Below are positions 1 to 9,028 of a stretch of 64,000 nt of DNA, in pieces. How positions within the stretch are numbered: the stretch's first letter is position 1; each line of letters starts with the position of its first letter. The translations under genes and the position numbers were made by a program. Under the pieces are notes generated by a model that was not told the origin of the DNA, did not search any database, and worked only from the letters and a program-made list of their open reading frames with translations. The DNA comes from Paenibacillus alvei DSM 29 (lineage in GTDB: Bacteria > Bacillota > Bacilli > Paenibacillales > Paenibacillaceae): positions 248,001-312,000 of the forward strand of contig NZ_AMBZ01000001.1 of the NCBI RefSeq assembly GCF_000293805.1, written 5' to 3'.

Positions 1-403
1 ACATGGTGAAGCCCAATTGATATGTCCATGCCTGAAAATAATCGCTGTCGTTATAAGAGAAATCCCCCACCGACATTTTCACCGCCGCATCATACATAAT
101 ATGAAAGTCCGACACCGGATTCGTATCAACTAGTAACACCCACATAAACCGTATACCGAATGCTATACATGCGATAAAGAAGACAAATGCCTGTTCCTCT
201 TGCAAATGCCGATAGGCAAAATAGGCGAGCATAAATACAAAACATGTGTAGCCTGCCATGATAAACGGTACCTGAATAAGCATATCGGGACTGTATCCCA
301 TGAAGATGCCAATCATAAAAAAGAGAATGATGCACAAAAAAGAAAGCAAAATAAAAAGCAACGGTTTCTTGCAAATCCGCGCTTTACGTAACGACATCTC
401 CAA
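1..403 (-). CDS. Membrane glycosyltransferase, GT39/PMT-like, N-terminal part (3' end outside window)
   Basis: Reading the minus strand from a TTG at 403 gives an open frame of 134 codons that runs off the left edge. The start is chosen because AGGTGG lies 7 nt upstream; an in-frame ATG at 397 has no well-spaced site. The N-terminus is basic (LRKARICKK) and is followed by three hydrophobic segments. A DTNPVSDF motif then precedes an extracytoplasmic-looking stretch (HIMYDAAVKMS). An acidic D-x-x-P-x-SD motif after the first membrane segments is typical of GT-C fold lipid-linked sugar transferases (ArnT/PMT/GT39). The likely role is transfer of a sugar from a polyprenyl carrier to a cell-envelope acceptor; substrate and acceptor cannot be seen. 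Only the first quarter or so of such a protein is present. Confidence 0.6.
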   Translation of the reverse strand, partial: MEMSLRKARICKKPLLFILLSFLCIILFFMIGIFMGYSPDMLIQVPFIMAGYTCFVFMLAYFAYRHLQEEQAFVFFIACIAFGIRFMWVLLVDTNPVSDFHIMYDAAVKMSVGDFSYNDSDYFQAWTYQLGFTM

Positions 404-700
404 GGATATCCCACCTGTTTCATTCAAATTGACAAAATCCATTGTACCATCATTTTTTCAAAATGATAGACCATCCATAATGTGACAACCACCACAACCA
501 GTGCCGTGGACAGTCACCCTATACATAACAAAGCTGCACCTTAAGAAACGTATGCTTCCATTGCGCAGCTATGTCCTATTTTATTTATATATATGGAGTC
601 GTAGACCCTCAATATTCGCAGGTTGCCGTTAAATAAGGAGATACTTTACTCTGGGCATCGCAATTCGAGCGAGTCCTACAACAAGTAGTAATACGACACT
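404..700. other. Intergenic region, no gene recognised
   Basis: About 300 nt between two minus-strand genes. No convincing ORF, terminator or RNA was seen. It must hold the promoter of the glycosyltransferase and the 3' end of the next operon. Confidence 0.4.
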
Positions 701-1447
701 CTATTTCAAATTTGCCAATTGTTCATTGCGAAGCTTAATTCCATTCGACAACTTGCGAATCATGTCACGCAGCTCATCTGCAGAATATACCGTATTGCGT
801 TCACGTACGACTGACTGTACGCCAGCTTCCAGACGATCCGCCTGTTCCATGAGCTGCCCTTCCTCTAACACCATAGCGGGAACAGACATCGGGTCGCTAT
901 ACTTTACCTGCTCCTCCAACTTGCGCATCAACTCTACAAGCCCATCGCGCTCAGCATCTTTCCAGCCTTCCAGCTCCAGGCGTGCTCCTTGCACGACAAG
1001 AAGTAGCCGCTTCATTGCCTGCACCCGATAGCTTTCCTCCCTCTGCAAGCGTCCGACAGATACTCGGGTAAGGCCAATTAAAAGGGCTAAAATAAACGCC
1101 GCTGCAAAGGTAATAATATGGATCCACATATACATCTTCTCCGGCACGTCCATCACAAGCCAAAAGAGTACGATATGAATCAGAACAGCGATATTATACA
1201 TGAAAGCAATTGCCATTATGGATAAATTCAGCGGAACCTCATCCTTATGCTTCGAGAGATGGAATAATACATTCATGCAAAATAAGTAGCTGATCAAACC
1301 CGCCAGCATCAGTGAACCAAGAGATAGCCACCATGAGAAGCCTCGGGAATCCGCCTCGCTAAGTCCAAAAAACAGGCCGGCTGTAACTGCTGCTAGGATG
1401 AAAAAGATCGCAGTCGTTATCCACTTCAATTGTAATACCCGCTTCAT
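701..1447 (-). CDS. Four-TM membrane protein with C-terminal coiled coil
   Basis: 248 aa. Four hydrophobic helices lie at about residues 9-28, 39-59, 77-99 and 106-127. After them comes a highly charged, heptad-like cytoplasmic tail (about 135-248), rich in Leu, Glu, Arg and Lys and predicted to be coiled coil. Its ATG overlaps the stop of the upstream SPFH gene (ATGA), with GGAGGG 6 nt before the start, so the two are translationally coupled and probably work together at the membrane. I recognise no enzymatic motif. By analogy with B. subtilis YdjFGHI, where an SPFH protein partners with membrane proteins in a stress complex, this could be the membrane anchor or partner. That role is inference. 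Confidence 0.7.
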   Translation of the reverse strand: MKRVLQLKWITTAIFFILAAVTAGLFFGLSEADSRGFSWWLSLGSLMLAGLISYLFCMNVLFHLSKHKDEVPLNLSIMAIAFMYNIAVLIHIVLFWLVMDVPEKMYMWIHIITFAAAFILALLIGLTRVSVGRLQREESYRVQAMKRLLLVVQGARLELEGWKDAERDGLVELMRKLEEQVKYSDPMSVPAMVLEEGQLMEQADRLEAGVQSVVRERNTVYSADELRDMIRKLSNGIKLRNEQLANLK

Positions 1448-2757
1448 GATGATCCCTCCTGCACCAGCTTATTGCCGCATTCTACGCAAAATTTTTGGCC
1501 AGGCCTAACCTCAGATCCGCACTCCTTGCAAGTAAGTGCTGTCTCCTCGCCACAGTGCGGACAGAACTTGACCTTGCTCGTCACAGGCTTGCCGCAATGG
1601 CGACAAGGAACAGGCAGCGCTTGTCCGCATTCGATACAAGCACCTTGATCCGGCGGATTGTCTGCACCGCATTCTGGGCAGGGATGATACGGATCCCCGC
1701 AGTTCGGGCAGAACTTGGTCGTACGCGGCATCTGCTCCCCGCACGCCGAGCACTTCACCAGGATTGGCTTCTCTGCTCCGCCTGATGCAGCAAGCGATGT
1801 ACCGCAGCCTGTGCAGAAGGATGCATCATGCTGATTGCTCCGATGACATTTCGGGCATACCATGTCCTGCCCATCAACTCGAAGCTCGCCTGCCAGTTGA
1901 GTCATAACGCCACCCACAGCTCCGCCGACGCCATATCCCATGCCAAGCCCCATTCCAGCCCCCATCAGATCCGACTTGACGCTGCTATCATTCTTCGCCA
2001 CTTGTCCAAGCGTATCGAAGGTGCGCTCCTGCTGATAGGTGAAGCCGATAATGTTCATTTCAGCGCGCTTCGCAAGTGCTTCGCGCAGCCGCAGCGTTGC
2101 TGGATCATCCTCCGGTGTATTGACGGAGTCCACATAGAAATTAAGCAGTCGAATGCCGTATTCCTCGAACACCGGTGCAACCAACTCTTGAATATGCTTG
2201 GAAATATCCGATATGTAAGCATTAATTTCTAAAATACTAATCTTGCGATGAACAAAATAGGAAGAGATCAACTGATGGATATTCATCATCAATACGCCGC
2301 GGAAATATTCGGATAACGTCTCTTGATTGAACACCGGCAGCGTGCCGACAAGCTTGCCCACAAACTTGCGCGCATCTTCGATTTGAATGCCGAACTGACC
2401 GAAGGAGCGCACCTTCACGAACAGCTGGTATTTCGGATCCTGCAGCTGAAGCGGCGTTCTTGTTCCCCATTTCACATTGAGAGAATGCACCTTATTCACA
2501 TACCAGACTTCTGCCGTGAAGGGAGAATCTCCACCGAACGGTAAGTTTACAATATGATTCAAGATCGGAATATTTGCGGTACTAAGCGTATATCTGCCTG
2601 CTGTGAAGCTGTCTAGTACCTGACCGCCTTTAAACAGGATCGCTTCCTGCGATTCATTTACAATTAGCTGCGACCATGTCGCAAGCTCCTGATTTGGAAA
2701 TTTCCATGCAAATACATCCGGTGAACCGTCATATTTAATAACATCAATAATTGCCAT
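1444..2757 (-). CDS. SPFH-domain protein with multiple C-terminal zinc ribbons (YdjI-like)
   Basis: 437 aa. The N-terminal 280 or so residues match the SPFH/virion-core-protein family (start MAIIDVIKYDG, internal FPNQELATWSQLIVNESQEA), which scaffolds membrane-associated complexes. A Gly-rich linker (about 262-285) leads to a Cys-rich tail with a series of CxxC knuckles (CPKCH, CTGCG, CSACG, CPNCG, CPECG, CIECG, CRHCG, CPHCG, CKECG, CVECG), which make up five zinc-ribbon modules. B. subtilis YdjI has the SPFH part, but this tail is unusually long. It is the first gene of a two-gene unit with the four-TM protein. GGAGG lies 12 nt before the ATG, slightly far. No transmembrane segment is obvious, so it probably acts at the inner face of the membrane. 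Confidence 0.85.
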   Translation of the reverse strand: MAIIDVIKYDGSPDVFAWKFPNQELATWSQLIVNESQEAILFKGGQVLDSFTAGRYTLSTANIPILNHIVNLPFGGDSPFTAEVWYVNKVHSLNVKWGTRTPLQLQDPKYQLFVKVRSFGQFGIQIEDARKFVGKLVGTLPVFNQETLSEYFRGVLMMNIHQLISSYFVHRKISILEINAYISDISKHIQELVAPVFEEYGIRLLNFYVDSVNTPEDDPATLRLREALAKRAEMNIIGFTYQQERTFDTLGQVAKNDSSVKSDLMGAGMGLGMGYGVGGAVGGVMTQLAGELRVDGQDMVCPKCHRSNQHDASFCTGCGTSLAASGGAEKPILVKCSACGEQMPRTTKFCPNCGDPYHPCPECGADNPPDQGACIECGQALPVPCRHCGKPVTSKVKFCPHCGEETALTCKECGSEVRPGQKFCVECGNKLVQEGSS

Positions 2758-2841
2758 CCCGTTGTAGTACCTCCGTATATCAAGTATGGAATTCTGCCAC
2801 TGCCTTTAATAATGGAGCTTATACGCCCCTCTATCCATAAA

Positions 2842-3114
2842 CTATGAAATAAGCGCTACATTACGAGTACGAAAAAGCTCGCATAATGTATCGTTAATGA
2901 AGTCCCCATTCCTAATCTTTCTTCTATCTGCTCCCGTTTCTATTATATAAGCCAGCCGCGTGGGACACCATCCTAATGATGGAAATCCAAAAGGACCTTC
3001 CCCTGATTCATGCTTGTCGAAATTATAAAGTTCATACACCTTTCTCATTGTGCATATATTTATTTTCGTGTTAAAATGTTTAGTGTTAAAACGTTTATCT
3101 TGCTGATCGATCAT
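2842..3114 (-). CDS. Hypothetical protein, 90 aa
   Basis: The open frame could begin at 3168 (108 aa), but nothing like a ribosome site precedes that ATG. The in-frame ATG at 3114 has GAGGG 8 nt upstream and is preferred, giving a protein starting MIDQQDKRFN. The middle part (ELYNFDKHESGEGPFGFPSL) looks like a real folded sequence, but I recognise no family. It stands alone between the SPFH operon and the divergent chitinase. It could be a small regulator or a remnant of something larger. Confidence 0.4.
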   Translation of the reverse strand: MIDQQDKRFNTKHFNTKINICTMRKVYELYNFDKHESGEGPFGFPSLGWCPTRLAYIIETGADRRKIRNGDFINDTLCELFRTRNVALIS

Positions 3115-3500
3115 TTCAATTTCCCTCAACTCAACCCAGTATTGATTACCATATTTCAAGCACAGCATTAAACGATAATTGCAAATTTGTTAAAGCGATT
3201 CGCTTTTATTCTGCCTCTCTCCTCATCTCATTCATACATGGATTCATAGGATACAACGCCTTCTTCGTTCACATGCTTCACCACACACAAAACTACTATG
3301 CCGTACCTAGTGTTTCTTCAATATATAGCCTATTTGAGCTTTACAACCCTGCCTAGCTTGTAATTTCGCATTCTGCGCCACATTGTGTCCATCTATCATT
3401 CTCAGAGGTATGAATGCGGTTACATAGATTTGTTAGTGAAAGGAGATGTTTCCCTATTCCTCAGGTTCGATGAACTAATCCAATATGAAGCGGAGTGTGA
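3115..3500. other. Intergenic region upstream of GH18 chitinase
   Basis: About 390 AT-rich bases between the divergent hypothetical gene and chitinase. It should contain the chitinase promoter, but I could not find a convincing -35/-10 pair. There is no riboswitch-like fold comparable to the one upstream of the CAP/SLH gene. Confidence 0.35.
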
Positions 3501-5585
3501 TTGAAATTGAAAAGGGCCAAAAAAGTTTGTACAATCTTGCTTTTTGTCTTTATTATGGTATTCACAGCCGTACCCTTGACTTCTGCCTTCGGCGCTTCAC
3601 CTTGGGCACCTAATACTGCCTATCAAGCAGGTGATCTCGTCACCTATGGAACCGATACCTACCAATGTGTACAAGGACATACCTCTATTGTTGGATGGGA
3701 ACCGCCAAACGTTCCGGCACTGTGGATCAAACAAACAGCTTCTCCCGATACGGAGCCGCCATCTGTCCCAACAAATGTTACAGCCAGCAATATAACAACT
3801 GAATCCGTAACCCTTGGTTGGACGGCATCTACCGACAATGCCAGTGTTACAGGCTATGACGTCTATAATGGAACGACACTCGCGGGTTCGACTGCGACGA
3901 CTACGTTCGCCGTTTCAGGCTTAACGCCAAATACAACCTATACCTTCACCGTTAAAGCAAAAGACGCTGCTGGCAACCTTTCCCCAGCCAGCTCGCCTGT
4001 AAGCGCAACAACATTGGCCGTTATTCCAGATACCCAACCTCCTACAGCACCTGCTAATGTAACCACTGCCAACGTGACCAGCAGCTCCGTTACATTAACT
4101 TGGACCGCTTCAACAGATAATGTGGGTGTTACAGGTTATGATGTATACAATGGTTCCACACTTGCCGGTTCTTCGAATACAACTTCCTACACCGTTACAG
4201 GCTTAACTGCGAACACCGCTTACACGTTTACGGCGAAAGCAAAAGATGCAGCGGGCAATGTGTCAGCCGCTAGTAATGCAATCACCGTTACTACAAATCC
4301 CCAACCTTCATCACAATACGAAATTATTGGCTACTTCCCAAGCTGGGCTGCATACGATACACCGTCCTTTACCCCTGCCAATATTGACCCGAAAAAAGTA
4401 ACGGTCATCAACTATGCATTCCTTGATATTTGCTGGAACGGCAAACATGGCAATCCTTCCAAGAGCCCCGATAATCCCAATCCAAACACATGGACCTGTC
4501 AAAACGGCGATGGCACTCCAAATCAAGCACCGAACGGCTCTATCGTGATTGGAGATTCATTTACCGACGGTACAGCCGATGGCGGATACAACCAATTGGT
4601 TACGATCAGACAGCTTAAGAACACCAATCCGAATCTTAAATTATTCGCCTCTGTCGGAGGATGGACGTGGTCCAACCAGTTCTCCAACACCGCGAATGAC
4701 CCTGTAACAAGAGGCAACTTCGCCACTTCCGCCGTCAATTTCTTGCGTCAATATCAATTCGATGGTATCGACATCGATTGGGAATATCCGAACAGCATTG
4801 GCGTACCTTGCGCATCAGGCCAAACCTGTCAGCGTACAGCCGACAAAGCAAACTACATCCTGCTTCTGCAAACACTTCGCCAAGCCCTTGATAAAGCCGG
4901 ACAACAAGACGGCAAGCACTACTACATTACGATCGCTTCCAGCGCAAACTCCAGCTTTCTTGCCGATGCAGGCGGCACCAGCAACTGGTTGTCCAACGCA
5001 GCTCAGTATTTGGACTGGATCAACATCATGACCTACGACTACTACGCTCCATGGGATGCCACAAGCGGCATCGTATCGCCATTGTATAACGACCCAGCCA
5101 ACACAAACGGCAGCAGTCAATTCAACATCAACTCCACCGTAACCAACTATTTGAATAAAGGCATTCCTGCCAATAAAATAACCATAGGCGAACCATTCTA
5201 TGGATATGGTTGGAAAGGATGTAACGCAGGTCCAAATAACAACGGATTGTATCAAAGCTGTACCGGAGAAGCTGCTGGCGGTTCGAGCGGCTCGACGTAT
5301 GACTTTGCCCACATGCAAAACACAGGCCTGCTGTCTGCTGATTCCACAGGTAAATATACAGTTGCCGGCCAAGGTTATACCCGCTACTGGAACAGTGCGA
5401 CGCAAACTCCGTTCCTCTACAATCCGTCTACGAAAATCTTTATTTCGTATGATGACGAGCAGTCCATTCATTTGAAAAATGAGTTTATCAAAAACAAAGG
5501 ATTACGCGGCGCGATGTTCTGGGAATTAAACGCGGACAGAAACCGCACCCTGCAATCCGTTGTATCCAATGACTTGCCGCATTAA
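3501..5585 (+). CDS. Secreted chitinase, CBM5/12 - FN3 - FN3 - GH18
   Basis: 694 aa, endo-acting hydrolysis of chitin outside the cell. Start TTG with GGAG 5 nt upstream. A signal peptide (MKLKRAKKVCTILLF..., cleavage around residue 31) is followed by a chitin-binding CBM5/12 module (about 32-76, WAPNTAYQAGDLVTY and WIKQ aromatic residues). Two fibronectin type III domains follow (about 85-173 and 178-266). The GH18 barrel (about 271-694) carries the signature DGIDIDWE at 421-428, so Glu428 is the predicted acid catalyst, plus SVGGW on the earlier strand and MTYDYY. Paired cysteines in loops suggest disulfides, as in other exported Paenibacillus/Bacillus chitinases. It is monocistronic, and hairpin terminators follow. 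It pairs functionally with the GH19 chitinase at 23.6-25.3 kb. Confidence 0.95.
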   Translation: MKLKRAKKVCTILLFVFIMVFTAVPLTSAFGASPWAPNTAYQAGDLVTYGTDTYQCVQGHTSIVGWEPPNVPALWIKQTASPDTEPPSVPTNVTASNITTESVTLGWTASTDNASVTGYDVYNGTTLAGSTATTTFAVSGLTPNTTYTFTVKAKDAAGNLSPASSPVSATTLAVIPDTQPPTAPANVTTANVTSSSVTLTWTASTDNVGVTGYDVYNGSTLAGSSNTTSYTVTGLTANTAYTFTAKAKDAAGNVSAASNAITVTTNPQPSSQYEIIGYFPSWAAYDTPSFTPANIDPKKVTVINYAFLDICWNGKHGNPSKSPDNPNPNTWTCQNGDGTPNQAPNGSIVIGDSFTDGTADGGYNQLVTIRQLKNTNPNLKLFASVGGWTWSNQFSNTANDPVTRGNFATSAVNFLRQYQFDGIDIDWEYPNSIGVPCASGQTCQRTADKANYILLLQTLRQALDKAGQQDGKHYYITIASSANSSFLADAGGTSNWLSNAAQYLDWINIMTYDYYAPWDATSGIVSPLYNDPANTNGSSQFNINSTVTNYLNKGIPANKITIGEPFYGYGWKGCNAGPNNNGLYQSCTGEAAGGSSGSTYDFAHMQNTGLLSADSTGKYTVAGQGYTRYWNSATQTPFLYNPSTKIFISYDDEQSIHLKNEFIKNKGLRGAMFWELNADRNRTLQSVVSNDLPH

Positions 5586-5661
5586 TCCGATCAAGATGAT
5601 ACTTTAGCGATGAGGATGTAAAAGGTAAGAAGTTTCACGCAATTCAAATTAGAGCTTCCCG

Positions 5662-5682
5662 AAAGCAGAATCTCTGCTTTTT
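5662..5682 (+). terminator. Small hairpin downstream of chitinase
   Basis: Perfect 8-bp stem AAAGCAGA / TCTGCTTT with a 3-nt loop, followed by TT. It is AT-rich, so probably a weak terminator ahead of the stronger one at 5758-5795. Confidence 0.4.
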
Positions 5683-5755
5683 GAGGAAACAACAATCGTA
5701 ACCCTTATCCGACGGCATTACCGCTATCACGCGGTACACCCCGTAAAAGGAAAAA

Positions 5756-5800
5756 AGAAGCAGAGATCCTATGTAATAATCTAGGATCTCTGCTTTTTGT
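5756..5800. terminator. Bidirectional intrinsic terminator
   Basis: A 14-bp perfect inverted repeat (AAGCAGAGATCCTA / TAGGATCTCTGCTT) with a 10-nt loop. It has A-rich sequence before and T-rich sequence after, and lies between the convergent chitinase and CAP/SLH genes. Confidence 0.85.
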
Positions 5801-5815
5801 GCCATGATGAATATC

Positions 5816-8488
5816 TTATTGCTCGTTTATCACGCGGTACAAAACGATTGCCGCCTGCGCTCGAGTGAGTGTTCCCGCCGGATCAAATTTGTTATCGGTG
5901 GTTCCTTTGATAAGTCCTTTGCTCACCGCGTACACAACGGCTGTCTTTGCATCCTGTGAGATGAGTGCTTCATCCTTAAATCCAAGCGATGCGCTTGAAT
6001 GGGACAGATCAGCTTTCAATGCCCGCGTAAGCATCACGACCATTTTTTCGCGAGTAATCGGTTTACGTGCCCCAGGCTCTGCAATCCGCTGTTCCCAAGT
6101 CTTGCCGTTATTCGTCAAGCGATCAAGCAAGGTAGCGAACTCCGCTTGGGTAATAGCGTCGTTCGGCTTGAATGTGTGTATGCTGTCTTTGCCGCGCAGC
6201 AGTCCGTGAGCTGCAATGACTTCAATTTCATCCTTTGCCCAATGTGCAGTAAGATCATTGAAGGATATTGCATGCTCTGCAATCGTGTAGGTGCCGAACT
6301 GCGTGACCTGGAAGGAAATATGCTTCTTATCAGATGCCTTCATTCCGGCCAGTTTATAGCTCCAGGCATTTGTTGTTACGCCTTGAGTTTGTGTGTACAC
6401 GCCTGCCTTAAGAATATCTTTTGTAGCTCCCATCAGCTTCAAGGAGATTTCCAACAGGATATTCTTTGCTTCTTGCGGCCCACGGATCGTGATCATCGGA
6501 GACGTAAAGGTCGTCTCGCCATGATGATTGCTAAATCCTTTGTCCTTATGCTCTGCAAGAGACACCACAAGCTCGAGTGCGCTCGTTCCGATAAGTTCCA
6601 CAATAGATTTATTCGGAATGGTAATATCGAATTCGGCTGCAGACAGAAGCAAATCTTTGCCTGATTCCTGCAGCAGCTTGGCGACCGATTTGTCCAGCGT
6701 AAAGGAGACTTTATTGTAATCCTTCATGCTTACATCGCTAATATCGGATTGAACCTGCTTGGCATTTTTGTCCTGCAACTGTTCTTTCACGGTATTCGCA
6801 TTTATCTTGAACTCCGCATTCACTGCATGATCCTTCTTCGTCTCTGCCAGTAATCCTGCCTTCATCGTCTTACCGGCTGGAATTGCTTCTACAGAAGTCG
6901 AAGATGAAGAACTACTGGATCCTCTGGAGCCTCCAGATGAGGAAGACGAAATTGGCAGCTCTGGCTTCGGATTCGGAACAGACGGCTTGATGACTTCTAC
7001 GGTAGACGAGTGAATGTAACCGATTCGGATCCGGTCATTATTTGCATTGAATAGATTCGTATTTGTAAGATTGAAGGTATATTTTCCTTCTTGGTCGCTC
7101 AAGAAAGTGATGGTTGCTATGTCGCCGTCTCCTTCATAGGCGCCTCCGTTGAGATTTACGGAGTAATTCAATTGCTTCTGGCCATCAGGTAAATCGGTTA
7201 TGTTCTTTGTCGTGATAAGTGGGACACCCGGATAGTTCAACTCTTGATAGGTTGCCATCGTAACGCTTGGCTTTATATCTAAAAGAGTTAAGCGGCTGTC
7301 GTAAGTAAGACTGAATGAAGCTGAATATACTGCCTCCGACACGGAATATTCGACCTTTACATCTAATGGATCTCCTGTCAAAACCTTAGGTTTGCTGAGG
7401 CTAGGAGATACAACATCGGACTTTTTATCGTCGACGAAGTTCGGCGTGACGAAGTTCTGTGTGTAATATACATTTGATTTCCCCCCGAAGTACACACCAA
7501 CCCCTAGATGAGAAAAGTCCCCAAAAATATTCGAACGATGTCCTTTCGAGTTCATCCAGTTCTCGTGAACGAAGATGGCACTCGACTGTCCAGCAGCAAT
7601 GTTTTCCCCTGCCTTTTGGTATACGATTCCGTCCGCCTTCAGTCGATCGAACGGGGATTTGCCGTCCGGATTGTTATGATCGAAGAAGCTTCTCAGCCCC
7701 ATATCGTCGCTATGCTTGCGAGCAGTTCCCGCAGCCTTTTCATTCCACTTCAATGGCTTCATGCCCTCGCGGACACGCACAGCATTAGCCAAATCGAGGA
7801 TTTGTTGCTCAAAGCTTGTCTGCAATCGTTTGCTAGGCGTGCCAAAGTACCCCTTGAACGCCAGTTCAACATCCTGGGCAATAAACTGGACAGCCGTCAC
7901 CGTATTCCGTTGATGGAGATCATAGAACACGGTTGCATACATGTCGCCGACCTTGTACAGGCTATATTGTCCGCTGTTGTCCATATTGTAAATCGTATTG
8001 CCTTTCCTAATTTGACTGAGGGAAGATCCGAAGGCTGCCTCTACCTCCTGCTTGGTTGAACCGAATCCAATGCTGCCATAAGAATCCTTCGCATTCGTAT
8101 AGAGTGCAACGACCTTGTGGTCCTGAACACCAACTTGTAAGTAATGTTTATAATCCTGATTGTAAATATACCACTCGAAGCCATATTCACTTAGATCCTT
8201 GCGAACCGGCTGTCCGATTTTTTGGAATAGTTGAGCCTCGCTCATTCCTATGGTGATGCCTTGCAGTTGGTCTGCCCCTGCCTGCGGAGCATTGTTCGTT
8301 TTCGTGACAGCAATCTTGCTACCGACCAGCTTGTCCGCTGCATAAAGGGTCGGCTGATGGATAAGCATCCCGGCCAACAGCGCAGCGCTAGCTGTAATCG
8401 TCATGCGCCGCATTCTGCCTGCTTTAATGTGTTTATGCTGTTCTTGGTATATTGCGTTGTTGGTTTCTGTACAACGTGTCCGCATCAT
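5816..8488 (-). CDS. S-layer-anchored CAP-domain surface protein under c-di-GMP riboswitch control
   Basis: 890 aa if translated from the ATG at 8488, which has AGGAG 5 nt upstream; an upstream in-frame ATG at 8521 lacks a site. A long n-region and a hydrophobic core form a signal peptide (cleavage near residue 51, TLYAA). Next come a CAP-associated N-terminal domain (about 70-205) and a CAP/SCP domain (about 225-350) with the conserved HSDDM, GENIA and WMNSKGHRSN motifs. A cohesin-like beta domain (about 370-500), a Ser/Gly-rich linker (SSSSGGSRGSSSS) and SLH repeats at the C-terminus (about 745-890; one is degenerate) follow. SLH repeats bind pyruvylated wall polysaccharide, so the protein sits on the cell surface. 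CAP activity is unknown. The 5' leader contains a c-di-GMP-I aptamer and terminator, suggesting control with the motile-sessile switch. Confidence 0.9.
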   Translation of the reverse strand: MMRTRCTETNNAIYQEQHKHIKAGRMRRMTITASAALLAGMLIHQPTLYAADKLVGSKIAVTKTNNAPQAGADQLQGITIGMSEAQLFQKIGQPVRKDLSEYGFEWYIYNQDYKHYLQVGVQDHKVVALYTNAKDSYGSIGFGSTKQEVEAAFGSSLSQIRKGNTIYNMDNSGQYSLYKVGDMYATVFYDLHQRNTVTAVQFIAQDVELAFKGYFGTPSKRLQTSFEQQILDLANAVRVREGMKPLKWNEKAAGTARKHSDDMGLRSFFDHNNPDGKSPFDRLKADGIVYQKAGENIAAGQSSAIFVHENWMNSKGHRSNIFGDFSHLGVGVYFGGKSNVYYTQNFVTPNFVDDKKSDVVSPSLSKPKVLTGDPLDVKVEYSVSEAVYSASFSLTYDSRLTLLDIKPSVTMATYQELNYPGVPLITTKNITDLPDGQKQLNYSVNLNGGAYEGDGDIATITFLSDQEGKYTFNLTNTNLFNANNDRIRIGYIHSSTVEVIKPSVPNPKPELPISSSSSGGSRGSSSSSSSTSVEAIPAGKTMKAGLLAETKKDHAVNAEFKINANTVKEQLQDKNAKQVQSDISDVSMKDYNKVSFTLDKSVAKLLQESGKDLLLSAAEFDITIPNKSIVELIGTSALELVVSLAEHKDKGFSNHHGETTFTSPMITIRGPQEAKNILLEISLKLMGATKDILKAGVYTQTQGVTTNAWSYKLAGMKASDKKHISFQVTQFGTYTIAEHAISFNDLTAHWAKDEIEVIAAHGLLRGKDSIHTFKPNDAITQAEFATLLDRLTNNGKTWEQRIAEPGARKPITREKMVVMLTRALKADLSHSSASLGFKDEALISQDAKTAVVYAVSKGLIKGTTDNKFDPAGTLTRAQAAIVLYRVINEQ

Positions 8489-8556
8489 TACATCTCCTAT
8501 TCTTTTACATTCTGTGATCAAATTAGATGGACACCAGGGACGCTTTACAATAGCAC

Positions 8557-8590
8557 AAAAAAAGCGCCGCCCTAATGGCAGCGCAGCACT
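8557..8590 (-). terminator. Riboswitch expression-platform terminator
   Basis: On the minus strand GCGCTGCC pairs with GGCGGCGC (one G-T wobble) around a short ATTAG loop, followed by seven T residues (plus-strand A-run 8557-8563). It lies about 25 nt after the aptamer and about 70 nt before the ATG. The ATTAGGGC inside it is exactly complementary to GCCCTAAT at the 3' edge of the aptamer, giving an alternative antiterminator. Confidence 0.85.
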
Positions 8591-8611
8591 AAAAAAGACA
8601 CACGTAATGTC

Positions 8612-8703
8612 GCAATTAGGGCAACCCGGCTGTCATCGCATCGTGAAATGCATTAGACCCGTGGCTTTGCGTCCCCTGCTTTCGCTAGGGTTTGCCATTA
8701 TCC
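8612..8703 (-). promoter_or_regulatory. Cyclic di-GMP-I (GEMM-I) riboswitch aptamer
   Basis: The minus strand reads GGCAAACC, a GNRA-type tetraloop hairpin (GCGAAAGC), GGGGACGCAAAGCC, ACGGGTCTAA and later GATGACAGCCGGGTTGCC. This is the GEMM-I consensus: P1 closing GGCAA/TTGCC, P1b with its GAAA tetraloop, the A-rich junction GACGCAAAGCC, and the tetraloop-receptor arm. It sits between a good promoter and an intrinsic terminator ahead of the CAP/SLH gene. The overlap of P1 with the antiterminator predicts an OFF switch, with c-di-GMP binding favouring termination; that polarity is inference from pairing. Confidence 0.93.
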
Positions 8704-8716
8704 AAATGTTACACAG

Positions 8717-8745
8717 GTTATATGTCATCTATAGTAACATGTAAA
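8717..8745 (-). promoter_or_regulatory. Promoter of riboswitch transcript
   Basis: Minus strand TTTACA - 17 nt - TATAAC. The expected start is about 8710, just before the aptamer at 8703. Confidence 0.75.
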
Positions 8746-9028
8746 TGAACAGCTTGTATACAATTGTGCCTATAGGTACGTAAAATTCATCGAGTCCCCG
8801 TTCTATCAACCCAGTACGATATTTATGTTCGTCATGCACTTCTTCCATGAAGCTGCCCCATTTAAAAAAAGATCATGAAAGTGATCGATCTACTACTCTC
8901 TTATTCAGGCTACCAGCAATATCTATGCACGAAAAGACCTCGCAATGGGATTGTTCTGCTTGCTCGAATTCATATGTGATGTACGAGTTATCGACCACAG
9001 TACTACTTCCAAATAGAAGGATTGCATC
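8746..9028. other. Intergenic, decayed sequence
   Basis: No intact gene. A minus-strand stretch around 8755-8850 reads like protein (MEEVHDEHKYRTGLIERG...) but is short and has no ribosome site. It is probably a remnant, like the pieces that follow. Confidence 0.35.

Noticed and set aside
3115..3500. Second c-di-GMP riboswitch before the chitinase
   Set aside because: I looked for GGCAAACC/GACGCAAAGCC-type elements here and before the GH19 gene and found none.
4815..5471. 218-codon minus-strand ORF within the GH18 chitinase
   Set aside because: It is a shadow of the chitinase catalytic domain, with no ribosome site or family pattern.
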